A stretch of 64,000 nt of DNA from Pseudomonas frederiksbergensis (GTDB taxonomy: Bacteria > Pseudomonadota > Gammaproteobacteria > Pseudomonadales > Pseudomonadaceae): NCBI RefSeq assembly GCF_003732705.1, contig NZ_MOBR01000042.1, positions 62,001 through 126,000 on the forward strand, read 5' to 3'. Within the stretch, counting starts at the first letter, position 1; each line of letters opens with the position of its first letter. The position numbers and the translations under genes are program-made. The notes beneath the pieces were generated by a model. It made no database searches, was not told where the DNA came from, and saw nothing but the letters and a program-made list of their open reading frames with translations. Shown piece after piece: positions 34,502-43,600 of this stretch.

Positions 34502-35200
34502 ATGCTGCAAGTCGACAAACTGCACCAGTACTACGGCGGTAGTCACATCCTGCGCGGCCTCTCGTTTGAGGTGAAGGTCGGCGAAGTCACGTGCCTGCTC
34601 GGGCGCAACGGCGTGGGCAAGACCACCCTGCTCAAATGCCTGATGGGCCTGTTGCCGTCCAAGGAAGGCGCGGTGAATTGGGAGGGCAAGCCGATTACCA
34701 CGTTCAAGCCGCACCAGCGGGTGCACGCCGGGATCGCCTACGTGCCCCAGGGCCGGGAGATTTTCGGGCGGCTGACCGTGGAAGAAAATCTGCTGATGGG
34801 CCTTTCGCGCTTCCCCGGTAGCGAAGCCAAGGAAGTCCCGGCGTTTATCTACGAGTTGTTCCCGGTGCTGCTGCAAATGAAGCAACGCCGTGGCGGTGAT
34901 TTGTCCGGTGGTCAGCAGCAACAATTGGCGATTGGCCGCGCGCTGGCCAGCCGTCCGCGCCTGCTGATCCTCGACGAACCCACCGAAGGCATTCAGCCGT
35001 CGGTGATCAAAGAAATCGGCGCGGTGATCAAGCAGCTCGCGGCCCGGGGCGACATGGCGATTTTGCTGGTGGAACAATTTTACGATTTCGCCGCCGAACT
35101 GGCCGATCAGTACCTGGTGATGTCCCGGGGCGAGATCGTGCAACAGGGTCGCGGTGAAAATATGGAAGCCGAAGGTGTGCGCGGACTGGTTACGATCTAG
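34502..35200 (+). CDS. urtE: Urea ABC transporter ATPase UrtE
   Basis: The 232-residue LivF-type ATPase begins MLQVDKLHQYYGGSHILRG. Walker A is LGRNGVGKTTLLK near residue 36, the signature is LSGGQQQQLAIGRAL, and Walker B is LLILDEPTEGIQPS. The ATG at 34502 follows GAGGGAG; a longer frame that runs back through the repeat is not used. It completes the Urt transporter. Confidence 0.95.
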   Translation: MLQVDKLHQYYGGSHILRGLSFEVKVGEVTCLLGRNGVGKTTLLKCLMGLLPSKEGAVNWEGKPITTFKPHQRVHAGIAYVPQGREIFGRLTVEENLLMGLSRFPGSEAKEVPAFIYELFPVLLQMKQRRGGDLSGGQQQQLAIGRALASRPRLLILDEPTEGIQPSVIKEIGAVIKQLAARGDMAILLVEQFYDFAAELADQYLVMSRGEIVQQGRGENMEAEGVRGLVTI

Positions 35201-35230
35201 TCTGTAGCGTCCTAACGATAATTAGAAATC

Positions 35231-36070
35231 ATGAATTTACCTGTCCCCACTGTCCTGTTTACCCCGAGCTGGCACGCTGAGCTGGAGCTGGGCTACGCCC
35301 GCTTCGGCGATACCACGCGCCCGGTCTTGCGCCGGCACCAAGGCCCGCTGCGGGTGCAAAAGCACTTGTACGCCGAAGGGCCCGAGGTCTGCCAGCACAT
35401 CATCGTCCACCCACCGGGCGGGATTGCCGGGGGTGATCGGCTGGACATCGCCGCCAGCGTCGGCACCGATGCCTGGGCACAAATCACCAGCCCCGGCGCC
35501 GCCAAGTGGTATCGCGCCGCCGGCCCCGCTTATCAGCAGCTGGACTTGAATGTGGCGGCCGGTGCGACACTGGAATGGTTGCCCCAAGAGACGATCATCT
35601 TCAGCGCCGCCCAAGCCGAACTCAGCACCTCGATCAACCTTGAAGGCGATGCCCGGCTGTTCTACTGGGACGTGGTGGCGCTCGGTCGACCGGCCAGTGG
35701 CGAGCGTTTCGATGTCGGGCATTTCCAGGCCAGGCTGGATATCCGCCGCAACGGCCAGTTGCTCTGGCACGAACGTCAGCGCATTGTCGGGAACGATGGC
35801 TTGCTCGACTCGCCGATTGGGCTGGATGGGCAACCGGTGTTTGCGACGTTGCTGGTGACCGGGGAGATTGATAGCGATTTGCTGGAGCGTTGTCGCTCAT
35901 TACCCAATGACGTACGCGGGGATTTGACCCAATTGCCGGGTTTGTTGGTGGCCCGGTGCCTGGCCAGTGAGGCGTTGTTGGCACGGGGTTGGCTTATTGA
36001 TTTGTGGCGATTGCTGCGCCCGGCGTTACTCGGCCGAGAAGCAGTCCCCCCCAGAATATGGAGCACCTGA
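35231..36070 (+). CDS. ureD: Urease accessory protein UreD
   Basis: UreD (UreH) is the scaffold that binds apo-urease with UreF and UreG so nickel can be inserted. The 279-residue protein has the family stretches RPVLRRHQGPLRVQKHLYAEG, CQHIIVHPPGGIAGGDRL, and WLPQETIIFSAAQAE. Length is normal. It lies between urtE and ureA in the usual Pseudomonas order, 30 bases after urtE. The other accessory genes are 26 kb away at the right end of the window. Confidence 0.95.
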   Translation: MNLPVPTVLFTPSWHAELELGYARFGDTTRPVLRRHQGPLRVQKHLYAEGPEVCQHIIVHPPGGIAGGDRLDIAASVGTDAWAQITSPGAAKWYRAAGPAYQQLDLNVAAGATLEWLPQETIIFSAAQAELSTSINLEGDARLFYWDVVALGRPASGERFDVGHFQARLDIRRNGQLLWHERQRIVGNDGLLDSPIGLDGQPVFATLLVTGEIDSDLLERCRSLPNDVRGDLTQLPGLLVARCLASEALLARGWLIDLWRLLRPALLGREAVPPRIWST

Positions 36071-36118
36071 ACACCGATCCTTGATCATCGATCCACGGAT
36101 CTCCTGATCACCGATCTC

Positions 36119-36197
36119 CTGTAGGAGCGAGGCTTGCCCGCGAAGCTTTTGGCGGCCTCAAGGTCCCCTTCGCGGGCAAGCCTCGCTCCTACAGGGT
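36119..36197. repeat. REP pair between ureD and ureA
   Basis: Inverted copies of TGTAGGAGCGAGGCTTGCCC with a short spacer lie just before ureA. Confidence 0.85.
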
Positions 36198-36240
36198 GCA
36201 AGACGCAAGATTTTCATTCTGCCAAATATGGATTCCAACG

Positions 36241-36543
36241 ATGGACCTGACCCCACGCGAAAAAGACAAGCTGTTGATCTTCACCGCCGGCCTCGTCGCC
36301 GAGCGGCGTTTGGCTCGCGGCGTAAAACTCAATTACCCGGAAGCCATGGCCTACATCTCCGCAGCATTGCTCGAAGGCGCCCGTGACGGTCGCACCGTGG
36401 CCGAGTTGATGCACTTCGGCACCACCCTGCTGAGCCGCGAACAAGTGATGGAAGGCATCCCGGAAATGATCCCGGAGATCCAGGTCGAAGCGACGTTCCC
36501 CGACGGGACCAAACTGGTCACCGTCCACCAACCGATCGCCTGA
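36241..36543 (+). CDS. ureA: Urease gamma subunit
   Basis: The 100-residue gamma subunit starts MDLTPREKDKLLIFTAGLVA and carries GVKLNYPEAMAYISAALLEGARDG, the family hallmark. It is the small structural subunit of the (UreABC)3 enzyme that splits urea to ammonia and carbamate in the cytoplasm. The ATG at 36241 gives the exact family length. Two acetyltransferase genes separate it from ureB. Confidence 0.97.
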   Translation: MDLTPREKDKLLIFTAGLVAERRLARGVKLNYPEAMAYISAALLEGARDGRTVAELMHFGTTLLSREQVMEGIPEMIPEIQVEATFPDGTKLVTVHQPIA

Positions 36544-36552
36544 GGCCGTGCC

Positions 36553-37086
36553 ATGACTTATCTCATTCGCGATGCACTGCATGCCGATCTGCCGGCGATC
36601 CGCGACATCTACAACGACGCGGTGCTCAACACCACCGCGATCTGGAACGAACAGGCCGTGGACCTGGGCAACCGCCAGGCGTGGTTCAGCGCCCGGCAAT
36701 CCCAGGGTTATCCGATCCTGGTGATCGTCGACGGTGATAACACGGTGCTGGGCTACGCTTCATTTGGTGACTGGCGGCCGTTCGACGGCTTTCGCCACAC
36801 CGTCGAGCACTCGGTCTACGTGCGCAGCGACCAGCGTGGCAACGGCCTCGGCCCGCAATTGATGGTCGAGCTGATCGAACGCGCCAAGGGCTGCGACAAA
36901 CACGTGATGGTCGCCGCCATCGAAAGCGGCAATGCCGCCTCAATTCGTCTGCATGAACGCGCCGGTTTCATCATCACCGGGCAAATGCCCCAGGTGGGCA
37001 CCAAGTTCGGTCGCTGGCTGGACCTGACGTTCATGCAGCTGACCCTCAATCCTGGCGCGGAGCCGCCGCTCGCCAACAAGGAGTAA
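36553..37086 (+). CDS. GNAT acetyltransferase, methionine sulfoximine/phosphinothricin type
   Basis: This 177-residue protein is a GNAT enzyme with the acetyl-CoA loop RSDQRGNGLGPQLM near residue 92. It also has the methionine sulfoximine/phosphinothricin N-acetyltransferase signature: IRDIYNDAVLNTTAIWNE, GYASFGDWRPFDGFRHTVEHSVYV and NAASIRLHERAGF. Its homologue at the same place between ureA and ureB in P. aeruginosa (PA4866) acetylates methionine sulfoximine and sulfone, as I recall. It probably protects glutamine synthetase from such analogues; glutamine synthetase is the enzyme that uses the ammonia made by urease. Confidence 0.88.
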   Translation: MTYLIRDALHADLPAIRDIYNDAVLNTTAIWNEQAVDLGNRQAWFSARQSQGYPILVIVDGDNTVLGYASFGDWRPFDGFRHTVEHSVYVRSDQRGNGLGPQLMVELIERAKGCDKHVMVAAIESGNAASIRLHERAGFIITGQMPQVGTKFGRWLDLTFMQLTLNPGAEPPLANKE

Positions 37087-37091
37087 CACCG

Positions 37092-37628
37092 ATGAACGCC
37101 GCCCAACTGCGCCGCGTGAATGTTGAAAGCTTTGCGCACTATCGCCAGGGTTTGATCGATTTGCTGCTGGATGCCGTGGGTTACGGCGCCAGCGTCGGTT
37201 TCATGGCCGACCTTGATGCGACGCAGGCCCGAGCCTACTTTGATGATGTCCAGGCCAACCTGAACCAGGGCAACGTGCTGTTGTGGGTGGTGGTCAAGGA
37301 CGAGCAAGTGCAAGCCAGTGTGCAACTGACCCTGTGCCAGAAAGCCAATGGCCTGAACCGCGCTGAAGTGCAGAAACTGCTGGTGCGTGAACACGCCCGT
37401 CGCCGCGGTCTGGGCCAGCAATTGATGAGCGCCCTGGAACTCGCCGCCCGTCAGCACAAGCGCGGCATGCTCTACCTCGACACCGAGGCCGGCTCACCCG
37501 CCGAAGACTTCTACAAAGCGTTGGGTTACACCCGCGCCGGCGAGATCCCCGACTACGCCTGCGACCCGGCCGGCAACTACCGGCCGACTGCCCTCTACTA
37601 CAAGATTCTGCAAGGAGTGAATGGATGA
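37092..37628 (+). CDS. Second GNAT acetyltransferase in the urease operon
   Basis: The 178-residue protein has a GNAT fold with the acetyl-CoA loop VREHARRRGLGQQLM near residue 93 and a C-terminal LYLDTEAGSPAEDFYKALGYTRAG stretch. The substrate is not evident. It lies five bases after the first acetyltransferase gene and overlaps ureB by four bases, so it is translated as part of the urease operon. Confidence 0.85.
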   Translation: MNAAQLRRVNVESFAHYRQGLIDLLLDAVGYGASVGFMADLDATQARAYFDDVQANLNQGNVLLWVVVKDEQVQASVQLTLCQKANGLNRAEVQKLLVREHARRRGLGQQLMSALELAARQHKRGMLYLDTEAGSPAEDFYKALGYTRAGEIPDYACDPAGNYRPTALYYKILQGVNG

Positions 37629-37930
37629 TTCCCGGTGAATACCAGATCCAGCCCGGCGACATCGAACTCAACGTCGGCCGCCGCACGATTAGCCTGAAAG
37701 TGGCCAACAGTGGCGACCGGCCGATCCAGGTCGGCTCCCATTACCATTTTTTCGAAACCAACGACGCCCTCACCTTCGACCGCGCCGCCAGCCGCGGCAT
37801 GCGCTTGAACATCCCGGCTGGCACCGCCGTGCGCTTTGAGCCGGGGCAGAGTCGGGAAGTCGAGCTTGTCGAGCTAGTGGGGTTGCGCCGGGTCTTTGGG
37901 TTTGCGGGAAGAATCATGGGCGACTTATAG
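37625..37930 (+). CDS. ureB: Urease beta subunit
   Basis: The 101-residue beta subunit has the standard start MIPGEYQIQPGDIELNVGR, the stretch IQVGSHYHFFETNDAL near residue 36, and IPAGTAVRFEPGQSREVELV. It packs against UreA and UreC in the enzyme trimer. Its ATG overlaps the preceding acetyltransferase gene by four bases. A repeat-rich gap of 264 bases follows before ureC. Confidence 0.97.
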   Translation: MIPGEYQIQPGDIELNVGRRTISLKVANSGDRPIQVGSHYHFFETNDALTFDRAASRGMRLNIPAGTAVRFEPGQSREVELVELVGLRRVFGFAGRIMGDL

Positions 37931-37944
37931 ATCGACTTCAGCAG

Positions 37945-38155
37945 CAAGTAACAAGCTTCAAGCTGCAAGAAAGAGCAGTTTGCGGCCCCCCTATCCGCTT
38001 TTACTTGAGGCTTGCAGCTAGAAGCTTGCAACTCAATTACGAGGAACGATCAATTAATGCGGTGTCTGCAATGGCCCCATCGCGGGCAAGCCTTGCTCCT
38101 ACAGGGGATCGCGGTCACCCGTAGGAGCAAAGCTTGCTCGCGATAGCGAGCTACG
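37945..38155. repeat. Repeat-rich spacer between ureB and ureC
   Basis: The first half holds an inverted repeat with words GCTTCAAGCTGCAAG and CTTGCAGCTAGAAGCTTGCA; similar words recur near 51050 and 56545. The second half is a REP pair (CGCGGGCAAGCCTTGCTCCT and an inverted copy). Confidence 0.7.
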
Positions 38156-38194
38156 CGAGCGGTCTCAAATCCAATTGAATCCCAAGGCAAGCCC

Positions 38195-39895
38195 ATGAAA
38201 ATCTCAAGACAAGCCTACGCCGATATGTTCGGCCCCACCGTCGGCGATAAGGTGCGCCTGGCCGACACCGAGTTGTGGATCGAGGTGGAAAAAGACTTCA
38301 CCACCTACGGCGAAGAAGTGAAATTCGGCGGCGGCAAAGTCATCCGCGATGGTCAGGGCCAGAGCCAATTGCTCGCGGCCGAAGTGGTCGACACGGTGAT
38401 CACCAATGCCCTGATCATCGATCACTGGGGCATCGTCAAAGCCGACGTCGGCCTCAAGGACGGGCGCATCGCTGGCATCGGCAAGGCCGGCAACCCGGAC
38501 GTGCAACCGAACGTGACCATCGCCATCGGCGCCAGCACCGAAGTCATTGCGGGTGAAGGCATGATCCTCACCGCCGGCGGCATCGACACCCATATTCACT
38601 TCATCTGCCCGCAGCAGATCGAAGAAGCGCTGATGAGCGGCGTGACCACCATGATCGGCGGCGGCACCGGCCCGGCCACCGGCACCAATGCCACGACTTG
38701 CACCTCCGGGCCGTGGCATCTGGCGCGCATGCTTCAGGCAGCGGATGCGTTCCCGATGAACATCGGCCTCACCGGCAAAGGCAACGCCAGCCTGCCGGAG
38801 CCGTTGATCGAGCAGGTCAAGGCCGGCGCCATCGGCCTCAAGTTGCACGAAGACTGGGGCACCACCCCGGCGAGCATCGACAACTGCCTGAGCGTGGCCG
38901 ACCAGTACGACGTGCAGGTGGCGATCCACACCGACACCCTCAACGAATCCGGCTTCGTCGAAACCACCCTCGCCGCCTTCAAGGGCCGCACCATCCACAC
39001 CTACCACACCGAAGGCGCGGGCGGCGGCCATGCCCCGGACATCATCAAGGCTTGCGGGTTTGCCAACGTGCTGCCGAGTTCAACCAACCCGACCCGGCCG
39101 TTCACCCGCAACACCATCGACGAACACCTCGACATGCTGATGGTCTGCCATCACCTGGACCCGAGCATTGCCGAAGACGTGGCCTTCGCTGAAAGCCGCA
39201 TCCGCCGCGAGACGATTGCCGCCGAAGACATCCTTCACGACCTCGGCGCGTTCTCGATGATCAGCTCCGACAGCCAGGCCATGGGCCGCGTTGGCGAAGT
39301 CATCACCCGCACCTGGCAGACCGCCGACAAGATGAAAAAACAGCGCGGCCCGCTGCCTCAGGACGGTGAAGGCAACGACAACTTCCGCGCCAAACGCTAC
39401 ATCGCCAAATACACCATCAACCCGGCGATCACCCATGGCATCAGCCATGAAGTGGGCTCGATTGAAGTGGGTAAATGGGCTGACCTGGTGCTGTGGCGCC
39501 CGGCATTCTTCGGTGTGAAACCGACATTGATCCTCAAGGGCGGCGCCATTGCAGCGAGCCTGATGGGTGACGCCAACGCCTCAATCCCAACCCCGCAACC
39601 GGTGCACTACCGTCCGATGTTCGCCAGCTACGGTGGCTCGCTGCACGCCACCAGCCTGACCTTTATCAGCCAGGCTGCCCAGGACGCCGGGTTGCCCGAG
39701 GCATTGGGTCTGAAGAAGAAAATCGCCGTGGTCAAAGGTTGTCGCGAAGTGCAGAAAACCGACCTGATCCACAACGACTACCTGCCGAACATCGACGTCG
39801 ATCCACAGACCTATCAGGTCAAGGCCGACGGTGTGCTGCTGTGGTGCGAACCGGCAGAAACCCTGCCGATGGCCCAGCGTTACTTCCTGTTCTGA
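38195..39895 (+). CDS. ureC: Urease alpha subunit
   Basis: The 566-residue catalytic subunit carries all active-site residues of bacterial ureases. The nickel ligands are His133 and His135 (GGIDTHIHF), the carbamylated Lys216 (GLKLHEDWG), His245 (IHTDTLNE), His271 and Asp359 (SSDSQAMGR); the catalytic flap has VCHHLD. Each is one lower than the Klebsiella numbering. It hydrolyses urea in the cytoplasm after nickel loading by UreDEFG. An array of 134-bp repeats starts 18 bases after its stop codon. Confidence 0.98.
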   Translation: MKISRQAYADMFGPTVGDKVRLADTELWIEVEKDFTTYGEEVKFGGGKVIRDGQGQSQLLAAEVVDTVITNALIIDHWGIVKADVGLKDGRIAGIGKAGNPDVQPNVTIAIGASTEVIAGEGMILTAGGIDTHIHFICPQQIEEALMSGVTTMIGGGTGPATGTNATTCTSGPWHLARMLQAADAFPMNIGLTGKGNASLPEPLIEQVKAGAIGLKLHEDWGTTPASIDNCLSVADQYDVQVAIHTDTLNESGFVETTLAAFKGRTIHTYHTEGAGGGHAPDIIKACGFANVLPSSTNPTRPFTRNTIDEHLDMLMVCHHLDPSIAEDVAFAESRIRRETIAAEDILHDLGAFSMISSDSQAMGRVGEVITRTWQTADKMKKQRGPLPQDGEGNDNFRAKRYIAKYTINPAITHGISHEVGSIEVGKWADLVLWRPAFFGVKPTLILKGGAIAASLMGDANASIPTPQPVHYRPMFASYGGSLHATSLTFISQAAQDAGLPEALGLKKKIAVVKGCREVQKTDLIHNDYLPNIDVDPQTYQVKADGVLLWCEPAETLPMAQRYFLF

Positions 39896-39913
39896 CACCC
39901 CGCAAACACCATA

Positions 39914-40684
39914 GTGGGAGCGGGCTTGCTCGCGAAGGCGGCGGCACATTCAACATCGCGGTGACTGGCCCACCGCTTTCGCGAGCAAGCTCTGCTCCTA
40001 CAGGGTTTTTCGTCGTTCACACGTTCCACGCACACCACAGATCCACTGTGGGAGCGAGCCTGCTCGCGAAGGCGCCAGCACATTCAATATCTCTGTGACT
40101 GGCCCACCGCTTTCGCGAGCAAGCTCTGCTCCTACAGGGTTTTTCGTCGTTCATACGTTCCACGCACACCACAGATCCACTGTGGGAGCGGGCTTGCTCG
40201 CGAAGGCGGCGGCACATTCAACATCGCGGTGACTGGCCCACCGCTTTCGCGAGCAAGCTCTGCTCCTACAGGGTTTTTCGTCGTTCACACGTTCCACGCA
40301 CACCACAGATCCACTGTGGGAGCGGGCTTGCTCGCGAAGGCGGCGGCACAGTCAACATCGCGGTGACTGGCCCACCGCTTTCGCGAGCAAGCTTTGCTCC
40401 TACAGGGTTTTTCGTCGTTCACACGTTCCACGCACACCACAGATCCATTGTGGGAGCGGGCTTGCTCGCGAAGACGGCGGCACATTCAACATCGCGGTGA
40501 CTGGCCCACCGCTTTCGCGAGCAAGCTCTGCTCCTACAGGGTTTTTCGTCGTTCACACGTTCCACGCACACCACAGATCCATTGTGGGAGCGGGCTTGCT
40601 CGCGAAGGCGCCAGCACATTCAATATCTCTGTGACTGGCCCACCGCTTTCGCGAGCAAGCTCTGCTCCTACAGGGTTTTGCGGC
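39914..40684. repeat. Six-unit tandem array of 134-bp REP-pair units
   Basis: Unit starts at GTGGGAGCG lie at 39914, 40048, 40182, 40316, 40450 and 40584, exactly 134 bases apart. Each unit contains two facing REP copies (GGGAGCGGGCTTGCTCGCG and TCGCGAGCAAGCTCTGCTCC) and a linker with CGTTCACACGTTCCACGCAC. Units 2 and 6 share the variant GCGCCAGCACATTCAATATC, where the others have GCGGCGGCACATTCAACATC or close to it. It fills the whole gap between ureC and the convergent large gene, and the last unit stops just at that gene's stop codon. No gene is present. Confidence 0.93.
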
Positions 40685-40688
40685 GTTA

Positions 40689-43600
40689 TCAGGACTCGAC
40701 GTTAACCGTGAACGGCATCTCTACGCGCTGCACTTTGGCCCGATCCATCGCTTGCTGGGTCAGCGTGTTACGCAACTGGTTGATCTGCTCTTCAATCTCC
40801 GCCAGTTCTGCGACGTAATCCGTATCGGTCATGATCACTCCCGGGGCGATGGCGCTTTCGGGCTTGCCGAGTTCGAAGGCCAGCACGCGCAACTCCTCTT
40901 TCAGCTTCGCCTTGGCGGCCGGCGGCAGGCCCAGATCTTCTGCCCGTTCATCCAGCGCGACCTTGAACGCGATGGTGTGGTTATAGCGTTGGTGCAACGC
41001 CCTGAAATCGCGACGATTGGCCGCTTCGATGTAGTCTTTCCAGAACGGCACGCCGTTGATTGAATCACGCAGCAGATCACCCTGTTCCAGCGCGATCACC
41101 GCGTCGCAGGCATCATCGATCATCTTCGGCGTCACCCCCGCCATATTGCGAAACAACATGGACCGTGCCTGCCACGGCAGGTCAAGGCGATCAGCCAGTT
41201 CGACCAGGAAAGCCAGGTGCACCTCCAGTACATCGATGGTGCCCTCGACATCGCCATCGTCATTGACCACACGTATTTGCTCTGCGGCCTCGAGCCTTTC
41301 GCTGATGTGCCGACGGGCAATGGTGTTGACGCGGTCGATGCGCGATTGCCCCTTGGCCAGTTCAACCAGTTCCGCCTCCATCAGACCCGGATTGCCCAGC
41401 GACTTGGCTTCATGCACAAGCACCTGCATGCCCAATTCGTTGAACGCCTGGATAGCGCCGTCGCGGCAGTTGGTCGGGACCGTGGCTTCAGCGAACAGTG
41501 ATTCGCGCAAGGCGCTGTTCTCGTGCATGGCCTTGAGCATGCGCCAGACTTTGTCACTCAGGTCGGCCCGGTAGACCGAGGTGCGCTTGAAATCCGAAGT
41601 TTCGGTCAGGTCCCGGAGCAAAGAGAAGAAGGACTCGGAGCCGAATTCATCTTCCAATTCATCCCAAATGGGCTGTAGCAGGCGCCATTGTTCATCGATC
41701 ATGCCCTGGGCCCAATGAACGCTGTCCACAGTGCCCAGGGGCGGGTGCAGGCGATCAGGGTCCAGCCCTACCGACTCGGTGTACCCCCTGATTCGCAGAA
41801 TGGCAGCGTCTGTCATCGGTGGTTGGCGGCGGGTCAGGTGCGTGCGGGCCAGCAACTCGGCCTCGGCCGAACCCGGTGCCACTTGCGGCACCTCACTGAT
41901 CGGGTTGTTGCGCAGATCCAGATAAATATTGCGCGGGCGCGGTTGGCTGAAAAGCCCCCGCGGCCAAGTTTCGATCTGGGTATTTTCCAGGATCAGTACA
42001 TGCAGGTCGCGCATCCGCGTGATATCGGGCACCAGGCCCAAGGGATTGCCCGCCAGCGATAAAGATCGCAGGCGACTCAGTGACCGCAGCCGCGCAACCG
42101 ATTCCGGCATCAGTGCAATGTGGTTGCCACTCAATGCCAGATCGGTGAGGTACGGCATATCGGTGAGTTGCGCCGGCAGCTCGGTCAACAGGTTGTTCGA
42201 CAGATCGAGCATGCGCAGTCGACGAAATTGCAAAAAGCGCATCTGGCCACTGAACACATTAGTTGCGCGCATGCTCAGTCGGGTGACGTGGTCGAAATTG
42301 GCCTCAAGCATGGGGAAATCCGCGAGGTGCTGATCCAGAGGCAGGCGATCAAGCACAAGTGCTTGCGGATTGGCCAGGCCCGGCACCTCGACACCCCGCG
42401 GCCCGGTGCGCTGCCAGCAGCGGCGCAGCAGCGTGCAGAACTGATCCCGCGCCTGCCATTGCGCCACGCCGGTGGGGGTTAGCCGCAAGGCTCCGGTGCG
42501 GCCGTCACGCCATTGTCGCAGGGCCCGGCACAAACCACTGAACTCGCGCTCAAGCCCGCTGACGTAGCCTTCCATATCGAGGTTGCGTCGAAAAAGAACC
42601 TCCAGCAATTGGTCGACATCGACGGTTTCGAAGCCTGGATACAGGCTGCGAACGCGCAGGCGCAAATTTTCTTCTTCAGGGAAGTAGCGGTAGAGCGGCA
42701 TACCGCCGGGCAGTTTCATGGTCTGTGGGTCATACGCCGGTTGGCGTACTGGCGCGTTCTCCAGGACGGCTGAAAACGGCGCTCGCCCCAACGGTTGTCG
42801 CTGCACCCGGGCCTTGAGCTGCGCCCCTTGCGAGATCTCGAAACCCAGGGCCCGGCGCTCTTGATCGGGCAAGGCGTGCAGGATCGATGCGTAGAAATCA
42901 TCGGCGCCCTGCAGGTGCTGGTCGAGCGCATCCCGCGTTTCAAACCGGCCGTCGTCAGTCACCACCAACACTTTGCGGATCGCTGCCGTCTCGGGGCCGA
43001 CGCTGTCACGCAATGCGCCGTTGAACGACAGTTCGCGAACTTCGATTCGTACGCTGGCGGACCAGCCTGGCAGCGCGGCCATGCTGTGCAACGCCAGCCG
43101 TTCGCTGTCCGCGTTGGCCAACGCGTCCAGATAAAGCCCTTCGTAGGCGCGGGCCACGCGCAGTTCATGCAGTGCGTGGCGGATCTGTGTTTTCAGGCGT
43201 AAAGGCAGTCGCCCCTTCTGTTCAATGAACTGCAAATCCTCAAGGTTTGCCTGCTCCAGCAGTTGTTGCGCCAGAGGCTGCGGCAACGATGGGAAATCAC
43301 GCTGCATCAACAACTGACGCGCATCCTGGGTCACGTCGCCCGCCCGGTACAGCGAGTCGCACAAACGCCCGACTTGACCTTCGGCACGCCTCGACAGCTG
43401 CCCGTGCAACGCCTGCAGGCGTTCGGCGCGCACCGAAGACACCTGCCGCCCCAGCAGTGCCTCGACCTCGTCTTCGCGCAACGCACCAAGCACACGCTCC
43501 GCCAGCTTGCCGTCGCGCAGCTGTGCACGGCTGACCTTGATGGTCTTTGCGTCAATAGCCTCAGCGTTACCGTACTTGATCGAGGAGCCTGACTCACCGT

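Noticed and set aside
38080..38150. Sigma-54-like words GGGCAAGCCTTGCTC before ureC
   Set aside because: The spacing between GG and GC is two bases too short, and the sequence is part of a REP copy.
39914..40684. Regular array considered as CRISPR
   Set aside because: Whole 134-bp units repeat, including the linkers; there are no short repeats with unique spacers and no cas genes.
40020..40700. Short repeated open frames inside the tandem array
   Set aside because: They recur every 134 bases only because the DNA repeats; there is no ribosome binding site or codon pattern.
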